A DNA stretch of 64,000 nucleotides from Dermatemys mawii (lineage: Eukaryota; Chordata; Testudines; Dermatemydidae): positions 5,343,991 through 5,407,990 of the forward strand of contig ML677374.1 in assembly GCA_007922305.1 (NCBI GenBank), in the 5' to 3' direction. Shown here in pieces: positions 52,537 to 64,000 of the stretch. The notes under the pieces are model-generated. The model worked only from the letters and a program-made list of their open reading frames with translations, was not told the origin of the DNA and did no database searches. The stretch's first letter is position 1, and every line of letters begins with the position of its first letter. A program made the translations under genes and the position numbers.

Positions 52537-54169
52537 ATTTGTCTTTATGAAGTGACAAGATAGAGACAGCTTCAGTAGGTCTGACATATCACTGTGAAAC
52601 CAAAACTGAAATCTTAGGCCATGGTTTTGTAACTGGATCCCTGCAAATGGATCCCTGAAGTCACTGGGTAGACCTATTGCAGGACTACAATCTTATTTGA
52701 GGAATATACTAGATATGGTTTAAAAGTCACTGGATGTAGCAGATCTTCAACATATCCATGAGGCAATGGACTATATCTGAAATAGTGCCAAATTAAAATG
52801 TGAAAGCTGGACAGAAGCACTGAAAGTACGACACCAACCTAGCAATGTATCCAAACTGAAGAAAATTCAGGCAGACTGTCAGGATAAATTCTGAAAGTGC
52901 TGGATAATTGCTTTGGTAAATTAAGTTATTTTTCACCGTTTTCAACCCTTACAAAAATAAATTTCAAAGGTCAATCTAAAAAAATTACAGAAATGGAATT
53001 TCACTTTGTTATTTATATCCTGTGTTTGTAAGCTGAACCTTTGCATTGAGTCAAATCATTAAATCCTTATCTCGTTCTTACTAAGGGAAAACGACCACTG
53101 AATGTAATGAGAATACTTCCTGAGTAGAAACTTAAAGGTTTGGCTTAGTATGCAAAATAGTTCATTCATATCGAGATCATCATAAAGTATTACAGTTAAC
53201 TAACCTTCCAGTCTTAAATTAGGACATTGTATAACAGAGGTTTATCAACCATTAGACAATGCCTTAAAAATAAGTGAATTATAAAGATATTACATCATAT
53301 TCTTCAAAATTTATTTTTCTGTGTTATGACTTAAAGATGACCTAGTAAGGTTTTGCAAAGAAATTTTCTTTCTGTTCCTTTAAATTTATTTCATATGTTT
53401 ATGGTCCCAATATTATATAATGCATTCCAAAATTACAAATACATTTATAGTTTATGCCAAATTATTTGAAAATTGGTTCTCTCTCCACTTATTGGCCAAA
53501 TCCTAAATCAAGAGATCTGACTTTCCTCTGTGATGGTTGATAACATCTCAGACAACAGAAACATTCACTCCTGCAATATGTAATCTATTGTTACTGAGGG
53601 AAACATTAAATCAGAAGTCAGTAGCTAAGTCAAGGGGAAATTACTTTTGAAAGTTTACATTTTCTGTGCATTTGTTTGTATTCAACAACAGTTGAACAGA
53701 TTTAGTGCTGGCGAAAGGTGATGACTGGCGGTCAGAGAGAAAGAGAAATGTTTTAGTCAACTAACCCTCTGGCCTTATGTTAGGGCAGAATGGGTATCGC
53801 ATAAGTCACAAGAGAGTACTCTTTCCCACTTCGCCCTACTAATATTGTTTAACTCTGATCAAAAGGAACAACGTCTGGAGGGTTGGGAAAGGCAGATAAT
53901 TCTCCTTAACCAATTCAGTCCTTCCTGATCAGGGCAGAGATTGCCAAGAATGTAATTAGGCCAACAGGATGGGAGCTTTGTTTATGCTTGTTAGAACATG
54001 GACACCTATCCACTAGGAATTCATTGAGACCATCAAACTGATTCTGCTTAGATCAAGATTGAAATTAGGTTTACACGTGTTATATTATTGTGCTGTGGTC
54101 TTTAGCATGATTTTTTTTAAATGCTAGCTTTGGAATACACTTGTACTGGATAGGATACATTTCTCTTCA

Positions 54170-54352
<183 letters not shown>

Positions 54353-56017
54353 TCAGATTTTTTTTAAATGTACCTTCTCATATATATGTTAGTATGACAA
54401 CATACATACTTTCACAAAGCTCGGACTGTTTATACTGGAATACAGAGCAAGATCAGTCTGAGTACAGATGGTGTAAATGCTCAAGAAGTTCCTCTTCTGA
54501 AAACTTAGAAATATTCATATTATTTATTCCTATGCAGACACTATAATAACCTAACTTGCTCTTCTTCTTTCAGCCTGAAGCTTTAAACAAGCATACAAAA
54601 TAGCTTCAATAAAGATGACAGCTCTTCCCACGTGTCTTGAGGGATTTCACACTGACAAATGCCACTGTTAATGATATAAGCTTGCTGCACAAACTTTTCA
54701 AATTGTCCACTTTAAGGGAAGTTGAACTATGTTAAGCTACAGTGACAAAACCTATCCTGAGGCACGGGCATGCATACCGACCTCGAATACTTAGTTTCTT
54801 CTCTGGCTTCAGGAACAAATATGATCATCTCATCATGGCTCTAATGCAGTTAATTTGAAGCTGACTTGGTAGCTGACTGCTTTCTTTTTAATCAGGTAGG
54901 AGTAGATGATTTACATCTCAGCAGCCATTTTATAACATTACCAAATTTTATAATAGTAACAGCAATTTATTCATGAAAAACATGACACACTGGTTATTTT
55001 TACTATCTACAGATGACTGATCATAAAAAAGTAGAACACAGACCTAAATCAAAAAAAGGTATATTGTTCCTATTCAGCAAAGTCCCTTTTGCTTCTGTAC
55101 AAATAGCTAGTGTTTTATAAGAGTGATATATGTACAACTGGGCACGTAACACGAGAGGTCTAGGCTGTTTAGAGTCAAAGGGGAGAAACTAGAGCAACGT
55201 TTTAGGAAAGACAATAGGCTGATTAGACATAGAAGTACATACCACGCAACTACTCTGCAGTTAGTTACAAATGGCATTATTTTTATTATTCTGAAAAACT
55301 GGATCTAAAACACATATTTTGGAAGAAAAGATGCAATTGAACAGAATTTGCCCTACATTGTAATTGCTTTGGGGTTTTCCCGAACTAGCCAAAGAAAGCT
55401 AGCACAAAAAGCAACTGCCAGTTCAGGTATGATGATTTATTTGCATCCAATTCTGACCTCTACTCACCTATGAACGCATTCCTAATGCTCCCAACCCTGT
55501 AGCATCTAACCACCATATACAAAATCAAGGCTTCAACTTGCAAACACTTGCATACATGAATAGCTTCACTCATACAAACAGCAGCTATAATGTCAATGGG
55601 ACATTAATCAATAGTTCTTCGTGTGCATAAATTTTTACAGGGCTAGGCCCTTAAAGATTGTTACAGATTTAAAAAGACCTGTCTGCTTCTTTTGTTCATT
55701 TTATGCTCCTTCCTTAAGTCTCTTCCAGGAATACCATTGTTGGACCATTTTGTTATCTCTATTCTGCTTTTGCAAAGAGCAGCCTATGTAGTCATCTACA
55801 ACTGACAAGATTGCACCCAATGAGGCTCCATGAACGTAATGGAGAGCAGAGCTTGACCTTTAAACCGATTTATAAGCTACACACACAGAGATTGTTTCAT
55901 CCCCCAGTAAAACACAACTCCTGTGACAATCGATTAACAGGGTAAGACTGTGTAACATTCTGTAAAGAATGCTGTATTCAGCTGAAACTATTGCAGGAAA
56001 TTAGGTGGGCAGAGTAC

Positions 56018-56073
56018 CTTCAATGGAATCAACACCATATCTCTTCTGAGAAGTGTCATGGGATCTTACATTA
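56018..56073 (-). CDS. BCAS3: Candidate upstream BCAS3 exon (short, 56 bp)
   Basis: On the minus strand, a pyrimidine-rich acceptor (ctcctctttag) is followed by 56 bp open in one frame and then GAAG|gtactc. Read in phase 2 it gives NVRSHDTSQKRYGVDSIE. It leaves one G, which joins the TG at the start of the 54212-54312 exon to make Val, so the frame continues as ...[13 protein letters not shown]. Correct phase, position one intron (about 1.7 kb) upstream and sensible composition support a real exon. A 56-bp exon is not a multiple of three, so it would be constitutive rather than a cassette. The donor (gtactc) departs from consensus. A second acceptor AG nine bases inside (exon 56018-56064) is also possible. 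I do not firmly recognise this peptide from BCAS3. Confidence 0.6.
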
Positions 56074-58895
56074 CTAAAGAGGAGTTAATATTTCAGTTTT
56101 ACGTCTCTCTGTCATCCAAAACACAGGAATAAGTGAACTGTTCTTCTATGGGGGGGAGAGGGAAAGAAGAGGGAACAGGCCCCTTTGCCAGCTTACTAAT
56201 AGTTTCATTTCTTAATTTAATAACATATACACAAAGGTTGCTACAAAAAAAAAGTAACCCCTCCACTTCTTCAGTTTGCACTTAACTCTTGCTGAATTAG
56301 AGAAATGTCAAAGCCATCAGTATTTACATCTTTTTTACATACAATTTCAGGGAACATAATTTACAGTTTGCTTGCTACAAAGAGAAATGGCAGAGGTGCC
56401 TCATCCTTCACAGGGATTGCCACTGCAAGGACTAACATAATCTCATGATTTCTGGTCCTTGGGTCATTATGGCCCCGTCACTGTACCTCCTAGTGACAGC
56501 AGCATTATCCCGCAACTTAATATTGGAGGAAGTACCACAGATTTTAAAGGAGCAAAATGCAGGGGCCTAGAATAATATAACAGATGAAACTTCTCTCTCC
56601 TGTACTTGTTTGTGAACAACGACTGGAAAGCTAGGGCACTGGAGTTAACACCTGGGGGAGGGAGAACAAAAGACACCATAGAAACCAAATTAAGAAGAGA
56701 CAGATGTAAATGTGCCCGAAAAATATTTTTAATTTGGTAAGACAAGAGCTTTACACTTATGTCATGACCCACCGAACAACGTTATTAAAAAGCTAATATT
56801 TATACCTGCGTAACCTAAAAATTACCATTTAAAAAATGATTTTAAAAAATTGCTCAAGGGCTGATCTTTATATGCCAGGCTTCCACCCATTGCAGATTTT
56901 TATGACCATGTTATAAACCCCTAATAATAGGAGTTTATAATAGCAAAGCAGACACAACTGTAACCATAAAGAGAGAATGGCGCCTCTATAACAAACAGCA
57001 CAGGGTATTAATAAATCTTTATATCACGTGAAATAACCCAGTTTTAAATGCATATCTTAACACAACTCAACTATGGAACTGCTTCTGACACCCTCATTAT
57101 GCCATACGACTTCATTCTTAAAGCTGGAACGTAGCAAAATTAATCCAAGGCCTAATTTTTTTAAGATTACATAGTGTTGTACTCTTTATGGTCCTCACTT
57201 TTCAAGGTGCTGAGATTCTTCCATGAGGTGCTAAGCATCTGCCATAGTCACTGAAGTCAGTAAATATAATGTTCAGTGCGTAATTAAGAACATAATTTAA
57301 GCAGCATGCATTTTCAGGAGACAATAGTAAAATTGTATTCTCTTATATCATTATCATAATGGTTGATCTTACTCAACAACTTAAGGATGATTCAAACTAT
57401 CTCAAACCAAACTTAATATTAAGAAGTTAGATATCTGTTGAAGTTTGCAAAATCTACACGACTCATCACCAATATATTAACATGAAACAGTACTGGCTAC
57501 AATAATGCCTTATTTATTCAACCAATGAAAGAAAAGCATATTTTCACATGTTTCACTGTTGCCCCTAATCTTCTCCATATCTCCTAAACTTTCCCTGCAA
57601 TAAATTCTATTGACTGCAGTAATGTCTGTTTTGAGGGCACAGCTGATCAACTGCAGGCTTTCCTGTTATGGAACTCTGCTAACACACTGTTCATAACGCC
57701 AACAGATGTTTCTGCTTTCAAACCAATGGGAACTTTATGGACTGTTTTTCCCCCTCCTCCTTCCAAGGGGCAACTACTAGAGCTGTCAAGATCAGTGAAG
57801 TTGCTATTCAGTGACTAACAGCAAAAACATTGATTTAGCCGGCAGCAGCAACACTGCTATGTCATCATATTAGTCCACTGAAAATACTCTTACGGAAAAC
57901 TGAGCACGTATGTTATTTGGGACTCGTGCATCTGTACATCACAAAAAATGAATCTTCCCATTATTTACAGAAATACACAGTTCCAAGATAAGGTCAAGTC
58001 CAGGGGAAAGTTTACAACAATTTGAGCCCAAAGGGAATTTTTATGTTGAAGTTGTAATCTTATGAAAAGATGGATTAATGAGATGTATGATACAGCAGTA
58101 ATAGCAGCACAGCTAATATTGTGCTATAATAATAGAGCTTTTTGAGCTCTTTAGGAACATACTTGCACCAAGATCAGATATAAAATGACTAAATTTTGCT
58201 CATGCTCTGTATTACATCAGTCAAGGCTCTTTCTTGTACCCTGACCCTGGATACAAGAGATGTTCAGTTATTAAAGTTTTTCAATTGTAACTCACACCTT
58301 GTACCTAGTTTCACTTTACTCTCATTAGGAACATCCACAGACCATATATAATTGTGAAAAGGGCATTTCATGACTGCACAGAGATATTGCCCCAACAACT
58401 GCAGGTGCTTTGTTTTCTATTAGAACCAATAAAGCATATTATTTCTGAACCGTATAACCTTAACATTTTGCTGCAGTTACTTTGATTTCTTTAAGAAACC
58501 TACAGCAATCTGGAGCGCAAATAATTTCAAATTTCATACTAGATTGAAGTTTAGTTTGTGTAAACTAGTATAACAAGCTATTGTAGTGGAAAACGGAAAG
58601 TACAGTCAAACATCTGGGGCCAAATTTTGCACATATAGCTATCATCTGGGCACAGTCACTCGTGCATATAATGACAGACCTTGCCTCTCTAAAACACACT
58701 TATGAGTGCAAATCAAGAATGAATGGGGTTGCACATGCACAGTGGTTACTCTTTAAAACCTTTCCCACTGCCACAGAGATAGATTTTGACCCAGGAGCAG
58801 ACCAGAGACCATGCTATGACTCAGAGTCACAATATAGCCCCTGGTTTTCCCTTTGCTCCAGGAATAAGTAACCTGTACACATCCTATACTGGGTA

Positions 58896-58926
58896 TAGAT
58901 TACTTCCTTACTTTAGATTACTTCCT
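58896..58926. repeat. Two-copy 13-bp direct repeat
   Basis: TAGATTACTTCCT occurs at 58896-58908 and 58914-58926, an 18-bp period with no further copies. Confidence 0.75.
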
Positions 58927-59632
58927 ACTATCCTTCCGCTCAGCTCAACCATTCCCCATCCACCTGAGCAGAAGGAAAACTAGAGACCCCATGTAGGCTG
59001 CTCTCCCCCAGTATTGTGAACCAAAAGACAGTTGGATGTTGCATAGGTGCTTAAGTAATCTTAAAAAAACCAAGACCCTACATATTTACTGTGCCTCTTA
59101 GAAATTCTCTATAGGAGATACAGGGTTAAGATTACTGCAAATACTGAGGTAATGTTTCTTTAAGGCACAATGAGGAAAAGGCCATTTTAAATTCTATCAT
59201 TTGTACCTGCAACTGCTAGTGCAAGAAAAAAAGCCAGCTAAAGTGTACCCAAATTAACTTCAAACAAAGAGGTTTGGAGGGAAAAAACGCCTTCCCATCA
59301 TTTCACTTGCACATATACAATTTACAATTTTAAATGAATTATAATAGACTCTAAAGTCCAGCTAAGACATGGAAAATTTACTCATAATTAATCCCCAAAG
59401 GCCTACATCTACCTGTGGGTCCATGGGCAAACTCTACTGATAACAATGTGTGGGAGATGGGTGCACAATGGCCCTTTAATTTGATTTCAAAGTTTCAGTT
59501 ATATTCAGAATGGATGGAAGCAGGAAGAGAAATGAACAAATCACATACACCCCAACTGATTCTTCATAAGGACAACTTCTTTTAAAATTAAGCTACACAT
59601 TTCAGGTGATCTACATCACTATATTACCGTTG

Positions 59633-59901
59633 CAGAAGTGACAAAGAGTCCTGTGGCACCTTAAAGACTAACTGAAATTTTTTCAGAGCATGAGCTTTCG
59701 TGGGCTAATACCCACTTCGTCGGATGCATGCCTGATCAGGTGGTTCCTCAGTTTCTTAGATAGTGTCTGGCATGCATCCGACGAAGTGGGTATTAGCCCA
59801 CGAAAGCTCATGCTCTGAAAAAATTTCAGTTAGTCTTTAAGGTGCCACAGGACTCTTTGTCACTTCTGCAATTCCAGACTAACACGGCTACCCCTCTGAT
59901 T
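59633..59901. mobile_element. Palindromic insertion of the hammerhead-motif repeat (two inverted copies)
   Basis: Two arms of exactly 100 bp (59633-59732 and 59769-59868) are perfect inverse complements by eye. A 36-bp spacer (59733-59768) separates them. The right arm continues 33 bp to the family's usual end (...GGCTACCCCTCTGATT). The 14-bp direct repeat CTATATTACCGTTG flanks the whole (59619-59632 and 59902-59915), so the pair was inserted as one event. Each arm has CCGACGA, a GTGGG/CCCAC stem, GAAA, a 3-bp stem closing TCAT, and TC, in hammerhead order. Variable-length target duplication, 5' truncation and inverted terminal copies are known traits of Penelope-like elements, some of which carry hammerheads. 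The assignment is inference. Confidence 0.85.
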
Positions 59902-61295
59902 CTATATTACCGTTGACATTCATGGCATTAATTGTATCATGTTATGCACAATGAATAAAAATCAAGAGCCAATATACAAGTTCTTGTACAGGTCTAATTG
60001 ATGCAACTTTTCATTCAATTCCTCAGGTAAGATTTTTTCAGACCTTACAAAATTTCTCTCGCCTGCACTAGGTGGATTTATGTACTAAGCTCCATGCTCC
60101 CCAGAATTTATCAATGCAACTTTGTCAAGTAGTTGAATTCTAATACTTCTTGATCAATCTTTGCAGCATAATTATAGCGAATGCATGTTCCTAAATTCTT
60201 TCTTCCATCACACTGTTATGATTGTTAGTTCACTGGCTGATACAGTCATAAAGTGAAGCAAAAATTAGATTTCCCCTTCTGGAAAATACTATCTTTGAAA
60301 TCTTAAATGGCCGTATACTCTGTATGTTAGTTGATTTATATATGGACAACTAAATTTCCCTATAACAGAATAAAAGCCTTGTTCCTGTAGACTTGTTTAA
60401 AAAGGAATTTCAAGCAATCACAAATATCTTCTTTCTTTTTCTCTATTGAAAAGCTCATCCCCCACTGCAAACAAACAAAACATTTTCCATGTTATGAATG
60501 ATTCTCTGATTGTTATATGCACAAAGATAATATAATTATGTAGAGAAATTCTGTAACCCAACACAAATTTATTGTACCACATTCATTGGCTTATAGAAGT
60601 ATTTAATTATTCATTATTTATATATCAAAAGTTTACTAGGTGCTTTACAGATATAAAAGACTTGATCCCCATACCACAGTTTATAATCTAAAGGGAATAT
60701 CTAAGTAGGAGATGAAGTTCTCAGGAGCTTTGGTGACTATTTCTATATTTTTAATGACTCTTTAAATTCCATTGGTCAGGTAGACTGCAGTCTTGGCTGT
60801 CAGTTTTTTTAAACACTAAAAGTAATAATCTGTAATTAGGCTTCAATGTTTCTCTCAGTTCTGTTACAAGATAGGTAGTTTTCACTGTGCTTGACTTTAG
60901 CTTCCTTTTCTAAATTATTGTAAAAAGGGAGCTGAGGGGGGCAGGGAAAGCATTTCCTGGGCAAAGCTAGAATGTACTGTACCACTTACAATGTGTTATT
61001 GTTGTATTGGTGTGGAACTAAAACTTTAGATACTTACGGTGTGCAGCAGACTATCACTTCTCTACCAATGAACAATAAATACCTTCTTTTCTGTATTAAA
61101 AAATAATTTCAGTTGAAAAGACCTACTATGAAATCCATCTGATGGCCATCTTTAAAGAATTATGGAAGAGGTAACTATTTGTATAATTCACTGACTTCAA
61201 AAGTATGTTTGACATTATTGTCGGGAAAATTATGTTAACCATAGATTAGTGTTACAATCAAAGTATGTAGTGAGAAGTCAAGAGGCTTAATAGTA

Positions 61296-61398
61296 AATTT
61301 TCAAAGCGGTGCGGAGGGATTTACCCGTTTGACTCCCATTAACGTCAGTAGGAGTCACGCGGCTAAATCCCTGTACACTGCTTTGAAAACTGACCCCT
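61296..61398. repeat. Fold-back repeat around GACTCC(C)ATTAACGTCAGT(A)GGAGTC
   Basis: The left arm TTTTCAAAGCGGTGCGGAGG and following GATTTACCCG pair with the right arm CGGCTAAATC, CCTGTACACTGCTTTGAAAA with about 5 mismatches in 30. Between them lies a second smaller palindrome GACTCC ... GGAGTC. Total length is about 103 bp. It is the best-preserved fold-back repeat in the window and CpG-richer than its surroundings. Confidence 0.7.
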
Positions 61399-62187
61399 CA
61401 GTGTTGATGGACCCCTCTCTAAGAAGTTCCAGATGACCATGTAAGAACAGCAAAGAAATGTTTCAGCATGTGCCCTTGTTCATTACTGTTGTTTGTACAC
61501 ATCTGAAAGATTTTAATTCTTACACACAGTGCTGTTTCCAGCATTTAGCATTTGAAAAGCAGATTGGGTTGGGGAAATATTTACCACATTCACGTGGCCA
61601 CGTAAATGTCCATGCATGTATATGCTGCCCCAATAACTCTTATGCACTTCGAGATTTTAACTTGAATTTAGTGCATTTTTGTCCACTTTTACTGGATTAT
61701 TACATGAATGTTCACCAAGGCTGAACAAATTACACATTCTGCCATTGAAGAGCTGTACTTCCATGTAAGACAACTTCTGTGAAGTGACGCCTGCCCTGTT
61801 TCTACTTATCCTGCTCAGACCCATCCTCAGCAAAAGAGTAGAATTTCCTTCCTTGTACCACTTAACTTTGCTCTTATCAGTAAAAGTGAAAAGCAGATTT
61901 GTGATGGGGTTGTCTGCCCTTATGGGCAGTTATGTCTAGTGGTCAGTCCACCCTACCACTCGGCATGTCCCTTTAAGACTCTGAAAGATCTTATCATCAT
62001 ACAGAGAGAGAGAGAGATCTAGGAGATATTGGGAGAGAGGAAATGGTTCCAGGAGTAAGAAATGTTCGGGAAGAAATCCCATTACTGTTTCTTTAAGGGC
62101 TCATGGCCTGGAGCCTTGCAGAGAAAGTGAGGCAAAGTTCCCCTTTTCTCCTAGCCAATTGGGAATGAGCTGGGAGGAGGGAACTAG

Positions 62188-62195
62188 TATAAAAG
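62188..62195 (+). promoter_or_regulatory. TATA box of the solo LTR
   Basis: TATAAAAG sits about 290 bp into the LTR, at a normal U3 position. If functional it would drive transcription antisense to BCAS3. No other core promoter evidence is visible. Confidence 0.5.
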
Positions 62196-62702
62196 CTAAC
62201 TCCCTTCTCACAGCAGGGCAGATACCAGCAGGAGAAGACAGGCCTGCTGAACCCTGAGCCTCAGAGGACTAAATTAAGGGGAAAAGTGCCAGCTAAGGAA
62301 AAATCTGGCTACAGTGGGCTTAATGACAACTCACCTGAGGGAGGAGAGCTGGAGACTCCTGTTTTACAGAGAAGGATAATAATTGTCTCAATTACCCATC
62401 TCCAGGTGGAGGACGGGATCTTTTGCCAGCAGGAGAGACAGAAAGGCTGTTTCATTACAGTGTATCCTGTTCCAGGAGGAAAGCTGGGATCCCTGGCCTA
62501 AAGAGAGAAGTAACATCTGCCTGATGTTCCATCTTCCATCCAGTGCCAGGAGGAAGGTTTGGACTCTGCTATACAGAGAGACAGAGAAACTGAAAGGTCC
62601 CCCTTAGGGGACTGCTAACAGAACTCAGAGGGCAGGCTAGAGAGGAACCCCACAGCCAGCGAACCTTTGTTTATTTGGAACTTTTGTTACTGACTCTCTC
62701 AT

Positions 62703-62708
62703 AATAAA
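62703..62708 (+). promoter_or_regulatory. Polyadenylation signal of the solo LTR
   Basis: AATAAA lies about 515 bp downstream of the TATA box and 145 bp before the LTR end, consistent with the R region. Confidence 0.45.
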
Positions 62709-64000
62709 TCAGGCCCAAGCAGTACATTATTGAGTTAAGAGGGCAGGAAGTGGAGTAACTGACTTCCTGAGAGGGGAAACTCAGGCATGGCCCAACTATT
62801 GTGCCATGCCCAACTGAAAGGAGGCATGTCAAGATGACCTCCATGCCATCACAAGGTTAGAGTTAGGGAAATTTAGTTTCCCCTCACACAAAACACAAAT
62901 TAACATTTCCACTTAAGAAACTTAGTAACGTAAGGAGAAGCGATTTAGACTACAATGCAAACAGTTATGTCTGGATAAGAAAGTACTAGTCTTTATTCCT
63001 TCATGGTTAATGAAGCAAATCTGAAAATCCTAACTCTCTGAAAATAATTGTGTACCAAGCTTTGTTCCACACTTTTTGTGATTAATATCATGGATATCAT
63101 CAAAAATCTATATAACGTACATGTTCAACAACCCTTAGTTGGCTGAGTCTTGTCTATACAAAACAATTAAAATAAAAAGGTAAATCAGGTAAATGAGGAA
63201 GAAATAATATGTGTTTGGAAATTACTTAAACTCATGGTTTACACAGTAAATAAAAAAGTATCAGTTTGTAATGAATCCAGGGTTCATCAGAGAGTGAAAT
63301 AATAAGCAAAATTATAATTTGTGAAAACAGTAGAGCAAGTCCCTTTTACCATCTCCCATCATTTCAAAGAGAAAACAAAAAAGCAAAAGTCTCAATTCAT
63401 ATAGTTTTTTACATTAAGAAACAATTATCAGGGCACATGTCTCCGCTATTATCAGCGCTACAGATGTCTAGGGCATATTCTGCACACATTAGCACACTGC
63501 ACATGAGAAAAAAATGGAATAACCAAGACATATCTCCAGTGTGGATCACAAAGGAGAATTTTGCTTTACACTACAATAAACTAGACAAATAATTAATTCC
63601 AAAGGGCTTGTGACCCAAATATGTTCAGAATAAAGAGAGACTATGATGAACTTCAAGACACAAAGTGCTGTTTTAGGCAGATAAAGGAAAACTGAGCAAC
63701 CTGACTTCTCCTTCCCCGAAGGCTCTTGTTACAGGGACAATGTTAACCACGGCAGATTAGGTTTGTTAGTTGTGGACAAGCATGTAGAGTGTTATACAGC
63801 TCTCTTGTGCTACAATCACAACTCTCTGTGGTAGGTGCTGGCTCTAAGACACCTATAAAAGGTATGATAAGGATAAAGTGAAATGAAGAGGAGGAGAGAA
63901 ACGTGACCATGACTAATGCTTACATACCACTGAGAGAAAAATAAATGTTGTGGCAGATAAACAAAAGACAGAAGCCAGGAAACAACAACAAAAGTATTAT

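Larger units (their letters stand above)
61900..62853 (+). mobile_element. Solo LTR (954 bp)
   Basis: It starts TGTGATGGGG and ends CCATCACA, so the ends are TG...CA with a 7-bp inverted repeat (TGTGATG/CATCACA). Flanking pentamers AGATT and AGGTT match at 4 of 5, a plausible 5-bp target duplication. Inside are a TATA box TATAAAAG (62188-62195) and a polyadenylation signal AATAAA (62703-62708), in the order expected of U3-R-U5. There is no primer-binding site or gag/pol on either side, so it is a solo LTR left by recombination. Its promoter points along the plus strand, antisense to BCAS3. ORFs at 62286-62607 lie after the TATA box but have no recognisable domain. ERV versus Gypsy origin is not resolved. 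Confidence 0.75.
56074..64000 (-). other. BCAS3: Upstream BCAS3 intron sequence
   Basis: This is sequence 5' (in gene orientation) of the first candidate exon. No convincing upstream exon was recognised. The notable contents are the palindromic repeat insertion (59633-59901), a fold-back repeat (61296-61398) and a solo LTR (61900-62853), each listed separately. The rest is AT-rich intron with nothing I can support. Confidence 0.65.

Noticed and set aside
62286..62607. Two plus-strand ORFs after the LTR TATA box
   Set aside because: They are within LTR U3/R sequence, which is normally non-coding, and no domain is visible.

Overview
This window looks like vertebrate nuclear DNA: AT-rich, with no dense ORFs, and dominated by introns and old transposable elements. 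The repeat set points to a sauropsid, most likely a turtle, with a crocodilian as the alternative. It includes CR1/L2-type LINE fragments, a MIR SINE, PIF/Harbinger, hAT and Tc1-mariner-like DNA transposons, LTRs of a type I associate with turtles, and a repeat family carrying a hammerhead-like motif. The taxonomic call is inference from recognised repeat families; no search was run.

The only protein-coding gene I can support is on the minus strand. Three clear exons (54212-54312, 49264-49460, 47275-47372) join in frame with canonical splice sites and encode part of the C-terminal region of BCAS3 (rudhira), a WD40/PROPPIN-type autophagy and cytoskeleton factor. A fourth, weaker candidate exon (56018-56073) lies upstream and joins in the correct phase. 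The 47 kb left of 47275 contains no recognisable exon, so the last coding exons lie outside the window, beyond a very long intron. The other ORFs I examined look like chance reading frames in introns or frames running through repeats.

Layout: 1-47274 is one intron carrying a MIR, an LTR, a Harbinger MITE with AGCGCTATA palindromes, a Tigger-like element with matching termini, two hAT elements, degraded LINE reverse-transcriptase pieces and many short fold-back repeats. 47275-56073 holds the exon cluster with shorter introns. 56074-64000 is upstream intron with a palindromic retroelement insertion (59633-59901) and a solo LTR (61900-62853).

The most noteworthy structure is at 59633-59901. Two identical 100-bp copies of one repeat sit head to head around a 36-bp spacer, flanked by a perfect 14-bp target-site duplication. 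The repeat has a hammerhead-ribozyme-like layout and recurs at three other places in the window. Together these features suggest a Penelope-like retroelement tail, but that assignment is inference.
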